64,000 nt of DNA from Peptoniphilus faecalis (GCF_012976305.1 NZ_JABDSR010000002.1:178004-242003); one strand, 5' to 3'. Shown: positions 8,247 to 17,665, numbered from the stretch's first letter. Program-made: numbers and translations. The notes: generated from the letters alone by a model not told the origin.

Positions 8247-9464
8247 ATGACTAGAGTTGAAGAAAAATTTAAAAAATTAGGTATTGATAATGCCCCAGGT
8301 CAAGAAGGGCTTCAAGCTGAAGAAAAACTTGAGCTAAGGGGTGAAAAACTTGAAGGAGAGTTTGTTGATTTTTCACATGGTGATGTAGATGCTCATCCGC
8401 CTATACCAGGTTCCTTAGAAAGATTCATTGAGTCCTATAAGGCTGGTGGAAAGCAAGCTTACTCTGAATATAGAGGTCACAAGTTTATTCGTGAAAAAGT
8501 TGCTAAGAATATTGAAGATTTCACAGGAGTAAAAATAGATCCTAATGATAATATAATTATAACTCCAGGCACGCAGGGAGCATTATTCTTAGCTATGAGT
8601 TCTCTAATTGCTGCAGATGATAAGGTAGCAATCTTAGAACCAGACTATTTTGATAATAGAAAATTAGCAGAATTTCTGGAAGCAGACATTTATCCAATCC
8701 AATTAGACTATCTAAATGCGCCTTCAGGAAGTTCAGGGATTGACTTTAATGCTCTAGAAAATGCTTTTAAAGATGGAGTAAGAGTTTTCTTATTTACAAA
8801 CCCAGGTAATCCAACTGGTGCTGTTTACTCAAAGAAAGAACTTGAAGAAATAGCGAGATTAGCCAGGAAGTATGAAGTTACTTTACTTGCTGACGAATTA
8901 TACTCAAGACAAATTTTTGATGGACGTGAATACCACCATATGATTAATGAAGATGTAGATTTTGACAAGCTAATAACTATTATGGGACCATCAAAGACTG
9001 AATCAATGAGTGGATTTAGACTTGGTATAGCTTATGGATCTAAGCAAATTATTGATAGAATGGAAAAACTTCAAGCTATAGTATCCCTTAGGGCTCCAGG
9101 TTATAACCAAGCAATGTTAGATTTATGGTTTGATGAACCTGAAGGATGGTTAGAAGATAGGATAAGGGCACATCAAGAAATCAGAGATGACTTAGTTGCT
9201 AAATTTAGAAGTGTTGAAGGAGTTAAGATTAGACCAACCGAAGGTGGATCTTACATCTTTCCTAAACTACCTAAACTGGATGTAAGTATTGGAGATTTTG
9301 TTAAGATTTTAAGAGCTCATGCAAATGTAATAGTAACAGTTGGTACTGAATTTGGACCACAGTTTGATGATTGCATAAGACTTAACTTCTCTCAAGATCC
9401 TAAAAAAGCATCAGATGCAGTAGATAGAATCGTAGAAATGATAGAAAGGTATAGGTCAAAATAA
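8247..9464 (+). CDS. Class I/II PLP-dependent aminotransferase
   Basis: A 405-residue fold-type I aminotransferase. Recognisable are TPGTQGALF (106-114, phosphate-binding side), NPGNPTG (185-191), Asp216 in LLADELYS, the Schiff-base Lys250 in GPSKTESMSGFRLG, and Arg258. The expected reaction is amino transfer (or beta-elimination) on an amino acid imported by the upstream symporter. The N-terminus carries an unusual acidic and basic stretch, GLQAEEKLELRGEKLEGE, before the core. It ends in TAATG overlapping the Rid gene, so the two are translationally coupled. Substrate not identifiable from sequence. Confidence 0.88.
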   Translation: MTRVEEKFKKLGIDNAPGQEGLQAEEKLELRGEKLEGEFVDFSHGDVDAHPPIPGSLERFIESYKAGGKQAYSEYRGHKFIREKVAKNIEDFTGVKIDPNDNIIITPGTQGALFLAMSSLIAADDKVAILEPDYFDNRKLAEFLEADIYPIQLDYLNAPSGSSGIDFNALENAFKDGVRVFLFTNPGNPTGAVYSKKELEEIARLARKYEVTLLADELYSRQIFDGREYHHMINEDVDFDKLITIMGPSKTESMSGFRLGIAYGSKQIIDRMEKLQAIVSLRAPGYNQAMLDLWFDEPEGWLEDRIRAHQEIRDDLVAKFRSVEGVKIRPTEGGSYIFPKLPKLDVSIGDFVKILRAHANVIVTVGTEFGPQFDDCIRLNFSQDPKKASDAVDRIVEMIERYRSK

Positions 9465-9883
9465 TGGAAAAAAACCCAATTCCTCAAGGAAAATATATAC
9501 CAGCTAAGAAATCACAAAATTTAATTTTTTCAGCAGGTATGACACCAAGATTAGATGGAAAATTAATTATAGAAGGTAGGATTATGCTATCTGATGATCT
9601 CAATAAGTTCAGAGATGGAGTGAGACAAGCAACAAAAAATGCACTCGTTGCTATAAAAAATACACTTGAAGAAAATCAAGAGATAGACTCTATTGTAACT
9701 ATGACAGTTTATGTAAACGCTGAAGAAGACTTCACATCACAATCAAAAATTGCTGACTTTGCATCTGAATATATTGTAGAGAACTTAGGAGAAATTGCAA
9801 TTTGTTCAAGAGCTGCAATTGGAGTATATTCACTTCCTGGTAATGCGCCTGTGGAAGTCCAACTTGTTGCAAGTTATAGATAA
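9464..9883 (+). CDS. RidA/YjgF family enamine/imine deaminase
   Basis: A 139-residue Rid protein. The family hydrolyses reactive enamine or imine intermediates, such as 2-aminoacrylate, released by PLP enzymes. The C-terminal SRAAIGVYSLPGNAPVEVQL block contains the conserved Arg, which binds the substrate carboxylate, and the family's P-x-x-A-x-VE ending. Start overlaps the stop of the aminotransferase by one base. Its place between two PLP enzymes suggests it clears an imine made by one of them. It is more diverged than the archetypal RidA. Confidence 0.85.
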   Translation: MEKNPIPQGKYIPAKKSQNLIFSAGMTPRLDGKLIIEGRIMLSDDLNKFRDGVRQATKNALVAIKNTLEENQEIDSIVTMTVYVNAEEDFTSQSKIADFASEYIVENLGEIAICSRAAIGVYSLPGNAPVEVQLVASYR

Positions 9884-9925
9884 AAAAGAAGTTAGTAGAA
9901 ATTTATTAAAGTTAGGAGTGGAAGT

Positions 9926-11200
9926 ATGTATAAGAATGTTTTTTCTGATGAGTATTTAGATAAATTGAGATCTAAATTTGCTTATTTAAACTATGACCCA
10001 AGATATGGCAAGAGATTATTCATGGATAATGCAGGTGGATCTCTTAGGTTGACAGAATCAATTACAGAAAAAGTTTCTTGGGACCTTTTCCCTGATTGCC
10101 CATTGAGATATCATGAGAGGGCTTTAGACTTAACTAAACTTGTCAATGGCACAATGGAGGATCTTTTGAAAACCGTTTTTGGTGCAAAAGATGGATCTAT
10201 TATGACTGAAATTTCTGCTTCATCATGTTTCTTTAAAGCAACCAGAATTATCTGTGAAAATATTAAAGGTAAGAACGTTGTAACAACAAATGTTGAACAC
10301 CCTTCTGCTTATGACTCTTTAAAGATTGCAGCAGAAAAAAATAATCTTGAATTTAGGGTTGCAAAGGTAAATCCAAAAACTGGTTTTGTTGAGCCTGAAG
10401 AAGTAGCCAAGCTTGTAGATGAAGACACAGTAGTAGTAAGCGTAATTGCGGCTTCAAATATTTCTGGAAACATAATGGATTTAGAAAGAATTAATGAGTT
10501 AATTAGAGAAAAGAAAAACGATGTTTACTTCATCTCTGATGCTGTTCAACACGCACCTCATGGTGTAATTGATGTTGTAAAAGACGGATTAGACTTCACT
10601 AACTTTGCTCCTTATAAATTTTTTGCAAATAGGGGAGTAGGTTTTGGATATTGTTCAGATAGGTTGTCAAAATTAAATCATGATAAACTTCTTGCTAAAC
10701 CTTATGACGAGTGGACAATAGGGACACCAGCTCCAACAGTATATTTGTCAATGAGGAAAGTAATAGACTATGTTTGTGACATTGGCAAAGAATTTATAAA
10801 TACAGAAAATAGGAGAGAACAATTTGTAGAAGGAATTAATAAAATTGCAGCACAAGAAAAGGCTCTTCTATACTTCATGCTAGAAGGTGATGAAAAAATA
10901 TCTGGTTTGAGACACATAGAAGGTGTTACAGTATTTGTCGATGATGAAAATCTAGATAATAGGGACCTAATAAGTGCTATTGAGATAAAGGGAATCTCTT
11001 TCCAAGATGTAGTTCTTGAGTATGCGGAAAGAGGAGTAACACTATTTAATAGGACTAACGATTCAATGTATTCTAAGAGAATAGTTGAAGCCTTAAATCT
11101 CACAGGGGCAATTCGAGTATCTCCACTTCACTGCAATACCTTTGATGAAATAAGAGAATTCTTATTGATTACAAAGGAAATAGCAGAAAAATTTAATTAA
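9926..11200 (+). CDS. Class V aminotransferase/cysteine-desulfurase-like PLP enzyme
   Basis: A 424-residue fold-type I class V enzyme. The core motifs are NVEHPSAYDS (His125 stacking on PLP), FISDAVQHAPH (Asp205) and NFAPYKFFANRGVGFGY (Schiff-base Lys231). It lacks a C-terminal active-site cysteine loop like that of IscS/NifS, so desulfurase activity in Fe-S assembly is unlikely. Selenocysteine-lyase-, epimerase- or lyase-type chemistry on the imported amino acid fits better. It follows the Rid gene by 42 bases with GTTAGGAGTGG as ribosome site and is the last gene before a terminator. Exact reaction unknown. Confidence 0.8.
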   Translation: MYKNVFSDEYLDKLRSKFAYLNYDPRYGKRLFMDNAGGSLRLTESITEKVSWDLFPDCPLRYHERALDLTKLVNGTMEDLLKTVFGAKDGSIMTEISASSCFFKATRIICENIKGKNVVTTNVEHPSAYDSLKIAAEKNNLEFRVAKVNPKTGFVEPEEVAKLVDEDTVVVSVIAASNISGNIMDLERINELIREKKNDVYFISDAVQHAPHGVIDVVKDGLDFTNFAPYKFFANRGVGFGYCSDRLSKLNHDKLLAKPYDEWTIGTPAPTVYLSMRKVIDYVCDIGKEFINTENRREQFVEGINKIAAQEKALLYFMLEGDEKISGLRHIEGVTVFVDDENLDNRDLISAIEIKGISFQDVVLEYAERGVTLFNRTNDSMYSKRIVEALNLTGAIRVSPLHCNTFDEIREFLLITKEIAEKFN

Positions 11201-11213
11201 GCAATCTCTTTGA

Positions 11214-11247
11214 TAAAATCTCAGCTGTATAAAGCTGGGATTTTTTT
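11214..11247 (+). terminator. Terminator of the LysR-linked operon
   Basis: AAATCTCAGCT pairs with AGCTGGGATTT (one wobble) around a GTATAA loop, followed by a T-run. Confidence 0.9.
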
Positions 11248-11311
11248 ATTTATTAAGTCCTTTGATTATCTTTTAAATATCTATATGTTATAATGGAAAG
11301 ATGGAGGATTT

Positions 11312-13024
11312 ATGAGTATATATAAAGGACTTAATAAATATAAAATTAGAATAATAGTAGTTATTTTGCTTACCTTTGGCAATGCTTTAGGTGAACTTTT
11401 TTTGCCAAAACTTATGAGTCTTGTCATTGACAAGGGCGTGGCTTATGGCGACACAAGTTATGTGCTAAAAATTGGTGCAGTTATGATTTTTGTTGTGATA
11501 ATCACTGTTATGTGTAGAGCTTCTGCTGCCTATCATTCTTCAAAAACTGCTATGGCTTTTTCGCGCGATCTTAGGTATGAACTTTTTAGAAAGATAAATT
11601 ATCTCAGCTTTGATGATGTGGAACATTTTTCCATTTCATCACTTATAACGAGAACTACGGATGATGTCGATCAAGTGGAGCAAATGGTTTTAATGGGACT
11701 TAGACCGCTAATTAGAGGTCCACTTATGTTTATTGGTGGACTTATTATGGCACTTTCTACAAATGTGAAGCTTTCCATTGTGTTTCCTATTACCATTCCC
11801 TTTATTGCTATTGGAATTTTTTATGTTTTTAAAATAGGACTTCCCTATTTTCCAATTTTGCAAAAGAGACTTGATAAACTAAATGAACTTTTTAGAAGAA
11901 GACTTACAGGTCTTAGGGTCATAAGAGCTTTTTCAAAGGATGAATATGAAGAGAAAATTTTTGATGAGGCAAATATATCTTATCAAGAGATGGCTATTAA
12001 GGTAAATAAGCTTCTTGTAAATGTTAGACCGATGCTTGGCACTATTTTAAATTTTGGAATTATTTTTGTGCTATTTTTTGGTTCAAAATTAATTGACATT
12101 AGAGATTTAGGCATAGGAGAACTCATGGCTTTTATTCAGTACATTACACAAGTTTTATCCGCAATGATTATGATGAGTTTTCTTTTAACGCTTTTACCTA
12201 GAACTTTTGCTTCTATGGAGAGAATCAACGAAGTTTTAGACTTTAATTCTACAAAAACTGGTGGCGAAAAAGATTTATCAGGTGAAATTTATGAGATTGA
12301 GGCAAAAAATTTGTCCTTTTCTTATCCTGATGCAAATTTAAAGGTGTTAAAGGATATAAGTTTTAAGGTCAAAAAGGGAGAGACTCTTGGCATAATTGGT
12401 GGAACGGGTTCTGGAAAATCAACTCTTTTAAGACTTTTGCTTCAATTTTATGAGCCGGGAGATGGTGAACTTTTTATAAACGGAATAGACATCAAGAGTT
12501 TAAATAATTATGGAGTAAGAGATAAAATCTCATATGTGCCACAGGAAAATTTCTTTTTTTCAAAAACTGTTGCAGAAAACTTATCCTATGCAAAGGAAAA
12601 TGCTGAGGAAGAAAAAATGCTTGCGGCAATAAAAAATTCTGATGCAGATGGTTTTTTGGGCGAAGATCCATTGAACAAAAAAATTGCAAGGGGAGGAAAA
12701 AATCTTTCGGGAGGACAGAGACAGCGACTTGCAATTGCAAGATCACTTACTCGTGATGCGTCAGTCTATATTTTTGACGATTCCTTTTCTGCATTAGATT
12801 ATAAAACTGATTATGAACTTAGGCAAACTTTAAAGAAAAATTTAAGGGATAAAATTGTAATTCTAGTTGCACAAAGAGTTGCTACTATTTTGAATGCCGA
12901 CAAAATTTTGGTATTAGAAGATGGTGAAGTGGTGGGCTATGGAAATCATTATAGTTTAATGAAGACAAATGAAATTTATAGGGAAATTGCGACAAGTCAG
13001 GGGCAAGCATATGAAGAAAAATAA
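11312..13024 (+). CDS. ABC exporter half-transporter, degenerate-Walker-B subunit
   Basis: A 570-residue permease-ATPase fusion: six membrane helices (about 1-310), then a nucleotide-binding domain. Walker A is GGTGSGKST (about residue 363) and the signature LSGGQRQ is canonical (about 465). Walker B reads VYIFDDSFSALD, so the catalytic Glu is replaced by Asp. That is the mark of the degenerate subunit in heterodimeric exporters such as TM287/288, BmrCD and LmrCD. The next gene overlaps it and supplies the complementary half. Probable drug or lipid/peptide exporter; substrate unknown. Confidence 0.92.
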   Translation: MSIYKGLNKYKIRIIVVILLTFGNALGELFLPKLMSLVIDKGVAYGDTSYVLKIGAVMIFVVIITVMCRASAAYHSSKTAMAFSRDLRYELFRKINYLSFDDVEHFSISSLITRTTDDVDQVEQMVLMGLRPLIRGPLMFIGGLIMALSTNVKLSIVFPITIPFIAIGIFYVFKIGLPYFPILQKRLDKLNELFRRRLTGLRVIRAFSKDEYEEKIFDEANISYQEMAIKVNKLLVNVRPMLGTILNFGIIFVLFFGSKLIDIRDLGIGELMAFIQYITQVLSAMIMMSFLLTLLPRTFASMERINEVLDFNSTKTGGEKDLSGEIYEIEAKNLSFSYPDANLKVLKDISFKVKKGETLGIIGGTGSGKSTLLRLLLQFYEPGDGELFINGIDIKSLNNYGVRDKISYVPQENFFFSKTVAENLSYAKENAEEEKMLAAIKNSDADGFLGEDPLNKKIARGGKNLSGGQRQRLAIARSLTRDASVYIFDDSFSALDYKTDYELRQTLKKNLRDKIVILVAQRVATILNADKILVLEDGEVVGYGNHYSLMKTNEIYREIATSQGQAYEEK

Positions 13025-14753
13025 TACAATTTTAAGGATAACTTCATATTTAAAAGATTATAAGGGGCTTTTATTTCTCGCCATTTTTCTAACTATTGGC
13101 TCTTCTGTTTTTGAGATAATTTCACCAAAGTTAATGGGAAATATCACTACGCGTATTTTTGAAAATTTGAAGATGAATACAGCTATAGAATTTGATTATG
13201 TAATAAAAATTTGTATAATTATGGCAGTGGTCTATTTATTGCAAGGTGCCTTTGAATTTTTTAAGGGCAGGATTTTAGTAGATGTGACGCAGGATTTAAT
13301 TGCAAAATTTAGGAGGGAAATTTCTGAGAAAGTTAAGTACATCCCCACAGCATATTACGACAAAAATAAAACCGGCGACCTTTTATCTAGGATGACCAAT
13401 GATGTGGAGACTCTCGGCAAGAATTTGCAACAGACGATTTCTTCGGTTTTATCTTCTATAGTTTTAATTGTAGGAATTTTGGCTGTGATGATAAAAATTT
13501 CACCAATTTTAACTTTGGTATTTTTATTTACTCTTCCTATGACTTATTTTTCTACAAAATTTATTTCTAGCAAATCTCAAGGATATTTTAGAAGAAAGTC
13601 AAGGGGTATAGGATCTATGGTAAGTTTTGTCGAAGAAAACTTTTCTGGTTCTGAACTAATTAAGGCTTTTAATTATGAAAGTAGGGCTGAGAGAGAATTT
13701 TTAGAGATAAATGAAAACCTCTATGAAGTAAGTTATCGAGCTTCCTTTATGACGGGCATCATGCTCCCTATAATGACCTTTATTTCAAATATTGGATATG
13801 TAATGCTTTCAATAGTTGGCGGGCTTTTAGTGCTATCTGGCAAGTTATTTGTGGGAGATATTCAAGCTGTGATTCAATACGTAAGAAGACTTGCAAATCC
13901 TATTGAGCAGCTTGCGGAGATGGCGTCAATTTTTCAAGCATCTATTGCAGCTGCTGAAAGGGTTTTTGAATTTTTGGATCAAGAAGCTGAAGTTGAAATT
14001 GTAAAAGATGAAATAAAAAAACCTGTGGAGGATATTGAATTTAAAAATGTATGTTTTTCCTACGACAAAGAAAAACCTGTAATAAATAATCTTAATCTTG
14101 AAGTTGAAAAAAATAAAACTGTTGCCATAGTAGGTTCTACTGGTGCAGGCAAAACTACTATTGTAAATCTTCTCATGAGGTTTTATGATATTGATAGGGG
14201 AAGTATTAAGATAAATGGAAGGGATATAAGGGATGTTTCGAGAAAAAACTTGCGCTCTCTTTTTGGAATGGTTCTTCAAGATTCGTGGTTGTTTCACGGC
14301 ACAATTTATGAAAATATTTTGTACGGACGTGAAGATGCCACGCTAGATGAAGTTATTGATGCAGCAAAGAGGGCTTATTGTCATTCTTTTATTGAGAAAC
14401 TGCCCAAGGGTTATGATACAGTTTTAAATGAAGAGGCTACAAATATTTCTCAGGGACAGCGACAACTTATTACTATAGCAAGGGCACTTTTGTCCGACCC
14501 AGAAATTTTAATTTTAGATGAAGCGACTTCATCTGTTGACACGAGAACAGAGGCGCTAATTCAAAAGGCGATGAAAAATCTTCTGCATGATAGGACAAAT
14601 TTTGTAATTGCACATAGGTTATCGACAATTGTAAATTCAGATTTAATTTTAGTTTTAGACAAGGGGGACATTGTTGAAAAGGGTAGTCACAGTGACTTAA
14701 TTGAGAAAAATGGAGTTTATGCGGAATTATACAATTCACAATTTAAGAACTAG
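13011..14753 (+). CDS. ABC exporter half-transporter, partner subunit
   Basis: A 580-residue permease-ATPase fusion with six helices and an NBD: Walker A GSTGAGKTT (about 375) and Walker B ILILDEATSSVD with the catalytic Glu. The signature is altered to ISQGQRQ, as expected for the partner of the degenerate-Walker-B subunit. The dimer thus keeps one competent site (the upstream subunit's LSGGQ against this Walker B) and one degenerate site. The start at 13011 (MKKNNTILRI) overlaps the upstream gene by 14 bases; the longer in-frame start at 12969 would lie well inside that gene. Translational coupling suggests 1:1 production. Confidence 0.92.
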   Translation: MKKNNTILRITSYLKDYKGLLFLAIFLTIGSSVFEIISPKLMGNITTRIFENLKMNTAIEFDYVIKICIIMAVVYLLQGAFEFFKGRILVDVTQDLIAKFRREISEKVKYIPTAYYDKNKTGDLLSRMTNDVETLGKNLQQTISSVLSSIVLIVGILAVMIKISPILTLVFLFTLPMTYFSTKFISSKSQGYFRRKSRGIGSMVSFVEENFSGSELIKAFNYESRAEREFLEINENLYEVSYRASFMTGIMLPIMTFISNIGYVMLSIVGGLLVLSGKLFVGDIQAVIQYVRRLANPIEQLAEMASIFQASIAAAERVFEFLDQEAEVEIVKDEIKKPVEDIEFKNVCFSYDKEKPVINNLNLEVEKNKTVAIVGSTGAGKTTIVNLLMRFYDIDRGSIKINGRDIRDVSRKNLRSLFGMVLQDSWLFHGTIYENILYGREDATLDEVIDAAKRAYCHSFIEKLPKGYDTVLNEEATNISQGQRQLITIARALLSDPEILILDEATSSVDTRTEALIQKAMKNLLHDRTNFVIAHRLSTIVNSDLILVLDKGDIVEKGSHSDLIEKNGVYAELYNSQFKN

Positions 14754-14762
14754 GAGGTTATT

Positions 14763-15935
14763 ATGAGAGATTTTATTTTTAATGTGAGTACGAAAATTCT
14801 TTTTGGAAGGGACCAAATGAAAAATTTGGCAAAGGAAATTAAAAATTATGGCAGCAGAGTTCTGCTTTCCTATGGAGGAGGCTCTATCAAAAGAAGTGGG
14901 CTTTATGACGAGATAATAAAAATTTTTGAAGAAAACAATATTTTCTACAAAGAACTTTCTGGCATTGAACCCAATCCAAGAGTTGAGTCAGCAAGAGAAG
15001 GCGTAAAAATCCTTAAAGAAAATGATTTGGACTTTATTTTGGCAGTTGGAGGTGGTTCTGTAATTGATTTATCAAAATTAGTTGCGGGAGCAGTATTTTT
15101 AGATTGTGATCCATGGGATATTGTGATTAGAAAGGCAAAAATTGAAAAGGCACTCCCTATTGGCACTATTCTTACACTTGCAGCAACTGGTTCTGAAATG
15201 GACGCCGGAGGGGTTATTACAAATCCCGAAACTAAACAAAAACTTGCATTTGGGTCACCTTACACTCTTCCAAAATTTTCAATTTTAAATCCAGAAATAA
15301 CTTACACAGTTAATGCAAAGCATACAGCTGCAGGTGTCGCTGACATAATGAGTCACACAATGGAAAATTACTTCACATTAAAGGATGGAGCTTATATGCA
15401 AAATAGACTTGCAGAGGGAATTTTAAAAACTTGCATTCACTATGGACCAATTGCCATGGCAGAGCCAGAAAATTACGAAGCAAGATCAAATATTATGTGG
15501 GCATCAAGCTGGGCGATAAATGGACTTCTATCAACTGGAAAGGCGACACCTTGGTCAGTTCACCCAATGGAACACGAGCTTTCTGCCTTTTATGATATTA
15601 CTCATGGCATTGGACTTGCAATTTTGACTCCAAGATTTTTGAGCTATATTTTAAATGAGGACACAGTAGATATGATTAGAGATTTTGGAGTGAATGTCTT
15701 TGGAGTAGAGCCAAGCGAGGACAAATTTAACGACGCTAAAAAAGCTATTGCTAATCTTCACAAATTTTTTGAACAAGACATGAATATTCCAATGACTCTT
15801 GGCGAAGTGGGAATTGATGATAAAAAATTAGAAGAGATGGCAGAAGCGGCAGCAAGGCATTCTGGCGGTTCAATAAAGGGTGTTGTTGAACTTAAAAAAG
15901 ATGATATCTTAGAAATTTATAAGGCTTCTCTTTAA
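14763..15935 (+). CDS. Iron-containing (group III) alcohol dehydrogenase, BDH/YqhD-like
   Basis: A 390-residue NAD(P)H-dependent alcohol/aldehyde oxidoreductase of the iron-activated type. GGGSVID (96-102) binds the dinucleotide. Asp194, His198, His267 and His281 occupy the four metal-ligand positions, in GVADIMSH, HPMEHELSAF and DITHGIGLA. The sequence pattern is closest to butanol dehydrogenase and YqhD, which reduce aldehydes to alcohols. It starts nine bases after the ABC exporter gene behind AGGAGG and may share its transcript, though a functional link is not obvious. Full length. Confidence 0.9.
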   Translation: MRDFIFNVSTKILFGRDQMKNLAKEIKNYGSRVLLSYGGGSIKRSGLYDEIIKIFEENNIFYKELSGIEPNPRVESAREGVKILKENDLDFILAVGGGSVIDLSKLVAGAVFLDCDPWDIVIRKAKIEKALPIGTILTLAATGSEMDAGGVITNPETKQKLAFGSPYTLPKFSILNPEITYTVNAKHTAAGVADIMSHTMENYFTLKDGAYMQNRLAEGILKTCIHYGPIAMAEPENYEARSNIMWASSWAINGLLSTGKATPWSVHPMEHELSAFYDITHGIGLAILTPRFLSYILNEDTVDMIRDFGVNVFGVEPSEDKFNDAKKAIANLHKFFEQDMNIPMTLGEVGIDDKKLEEMAEAAARHSGGSIKGVVELKKDDILEIYKASL

Positions 15936-15962
15936 TTTGAATACAATAGAATAGAAATAAAA

Positions 15963-15994
15963 AAGAGCTATGATTTTAAGGTCATAGCTCTTTA
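15963..15994. terminator. Bidirectional terminator
   Basis: Perfect 12-bp stem AAAGAGCTATGA / TCATAGCTCTTT between convergent genes, with A- and T-runs on its two sides. Serves both the dehydrogenase and the superoxide reductase gene. Confidence 0.9.
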
Positions 15995-16002
15995 AAATTA
16001 AA

Positions 16003-16356
16003 TTATGCTTCTACTGAATTTTCCCAAAGTCCATGGATATTGCAATAGCTTAGTGCGTAAACTTCTCCGCCTTTGTCAGTCTTCACAACAGTTTTAACAC
16101 AAGGAACTGTAAAGATTTCACCTTCGCCATGAGCCTTAAATTCATAAGAACCAACTTCAATTGGGAATTTTTCTCCTTCTGGTTTGAAGAATACCTTAAT
16201 CCATGCGATGTGGTGTTCTAAAGTATTTGGATGTTCTATTTCCTCTCCAACAATTGCTTTTATCTTTAAAAGACCATCAGCCTTTTCTACGTGGATTACA
16301 GGAACGTGTTTTTCAGATTTAAAATCAGCAGTTTGTACTGTTTCAGTTAATTTCAT
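16003..16356 (-). CDS. Superoxide reductase (desulfoferrodoxin/neelaredoxin family)
   Basis: A 117-residue class II superoxide reductase, which reduces superoxide to peroxide at a mononuclear iron without making oxygen. The iron ligands are all visible: His17 (in SEKHVPVI, with the conserved Glu-Lys), His42, His48, Cys105 and His108 (CNIHGLW). The N-terminal desulforedoxin domain of class I enzymes is absent. ATG 16356 is preferred: it is preceded by GGGGG, whereas the upstream in-frame codon is a TTG overlapping that site. Single gene, part of the oxygen defence of an anaerobe. Confidence 0.95.
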   Translation of the reverse strand: MKLTETVQTADFKSEKHVPVIHVEKADGLLKIKAIVGEEIEHPNTLEHHIAWIKVFFKPEGEKFPIEVGSYEFKAHGEGEIFTVPCVKTVVKTDKGGEVYALSYCNIHGLWENSVEA

Positions 16357-16482
16357 TTTTATTACCCCCAAATTATATTTTTTTACTACATAAAATAAAT
16401 ACCCTTTTTAAATTAATTAACTCATTAATTTTAAACAAAGAAAAAATTTTTCATATCTAGTATAATAAAAAAGAGGTGTAAA

Positions 16483-17613
16483 ATGGAAAAAATAAAATTA
16501 ATCGCCACGACAAATATGGGTCTTGAAGCAGTTACCAAAAGAGAGCTAATTGACTTGGGTTACGAGGACATAAAGGTTAGTGACGGAAAAATTGAAATAA
16601 ATTGTGAGCTAAAGGATATAGCAATTTTAAACTTAAAACTTAGGACGGCAGAGCGTGTTTTACTTTTAATTGATTCCTTTAGAGCAGAGACCTTTGAAGA
16701 ACTTTTTGACAAGGTTTTTGAAATAAAATGGTGGGACTACATCGCTAAAGATGACAACTTTATCATCCAAGGAAGAAGTAGGAAGTCAAAGTTATTTTCT
16801 ATTTCCGACTGTCAAAGGATTACTGAAAAGGCGATAATCGAAAAATTAAAGATGAAATATAAAATATCTTGGTTTGAAAAAAGTGGACCAAGAGTAAAAA
16901 TCGAAGTTTCATTATTAAATGATATTGCAGAAATTACCATGGACACATCGGGCGATGGACTTCACAAGAGAGGTTATAGAGAAGTAAATTACAAAGCGCC
17001 ACTTTCCGAAACTATTGCAGCAAGTCTTGTAAAGTTAACTTTTTGGAACAAAGATAGAATTTTATCTGACCCCTTCTGTGGTTCAGGCACAATTCCAATT
17101 GAAGCTGCGATGATAGAAAAAAATATTGCACCGGGACTTATGAGAAAATTTGACTTTGAAAATTTTACTTTTTTTGATCCAGATATATTTAAAGAAGAAA
17201 AGAAAAAATGTTATTCAGAAATAAAATACGATGTAAAATTGGAAATTTTGGCTTCAGATGTATCTTACAAGGCAATTCAAATTGCAAAATCAAATGCAGA
17301 GATACTTGGGCTTGATGAAGATATATCCTTTTTCCAAAAGGATATAAAAGATATTGACTTACCAGATGATTATGGTGTAATAATAACCAATCCACCCTAT
17401 GGTGAGAGAATTGGAAAAGAAGATGTTGAGGAGCTAAACATAGAATTAGGCAAACTTGCAAAGACGCTAAAGACTTGGTCCTTTTATATAATTACTGCAA
17501 ATGAAAATTTTGAAAAAAATTTTGGTAGAAAAGCACATAGAAATAGAAAACTATACAATGGTAGAATTAAAACTTATTATTACCAATATTATGGACCAAA
17601 GCCAAAAAGATAA
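16483..17613 (+). CDS. ypsC: THUMP-domain rRNA (guanine-N2)-methyltransferase, YpsC/RlmL type
   Basis: A 376-residue class I SAM-dependent RNA methyltransferase. Order: N-terminal ferredoxin-like/THUMP region (about 1-155), then the Rossmann methyltransferase with DPFCGSGT (196-203) for SAM and NPPY (303-306), the N-methyltransferase catalytic motif IV. Length and layout match the single-domain YpsC/RlmL-N proteins that methylate G2445 of 23S rRNA, without the RlmK fusion found in enterobacteria. Own ribosome site AGAGGTG. Single gene. Confidence 0.9.
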   Translation: MEKIKLIATTNMGLEAVTKRELIDLGYEDIKVSDGKIEINCELKDIAILNLKLRTAERVLLLIDSFRAETFEELFDKVFEIKWWDYIAKDDNFIIQGRSRKSKLFSISDCQRITEKAIIEKLKMKYKISWFEKSGPRVKIEVSLLNDIAEITMDTSGDGLHKRGYREVNYKAPLSETIAASLVKLTFWNKDRILSDPFCGSGTIPIEAAMIEKNIAPGLMRKFDFENFTFFDPDIFKEEKKKCYSEIKYDVKLEILASDVSYKAIQIAKSNAEILGLDEDISFFQKDIKDIDLPDDYGVIITNPPYGERIGKEDVEELNIELGKLAKTLKTWSFYIITANENFEKNFGRKAHRNRKLYNGRIKTYYYQYYGPKPKR

Positions 17614-17651
17614 TTGTTTACTTAATTTTAATTTGTTATACTGTAAACAAT
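17613..17651 (+). promoter_or_regulatory. Promoter with flanking 9-bp inverted repeat
   Basis: TTGTTT (17614-17619), a 17-nt spacer and TATACT (17637-17642, with an upstream TGT making an extended -10). The perfect repeat ATTGTTTAC (17613-17621) / GTAAACAAT (17643-17651) covers the -35 and the start-site side of the -10, with half-site centres 30 bp apart. A repressor site for the PP2C gene is the simplest reading. Confidence 0.55.
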
Positions 17652-17665
17652 AATAGGTGGTGAAT

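Noticed and set aside
9926..11200. Class V enzyme as cysteine desulfurase for Fe-S assembly
   Set aside because: No active-site cysteine loop is seen near the C-terminus and no iscU/nifU gene is nearby.
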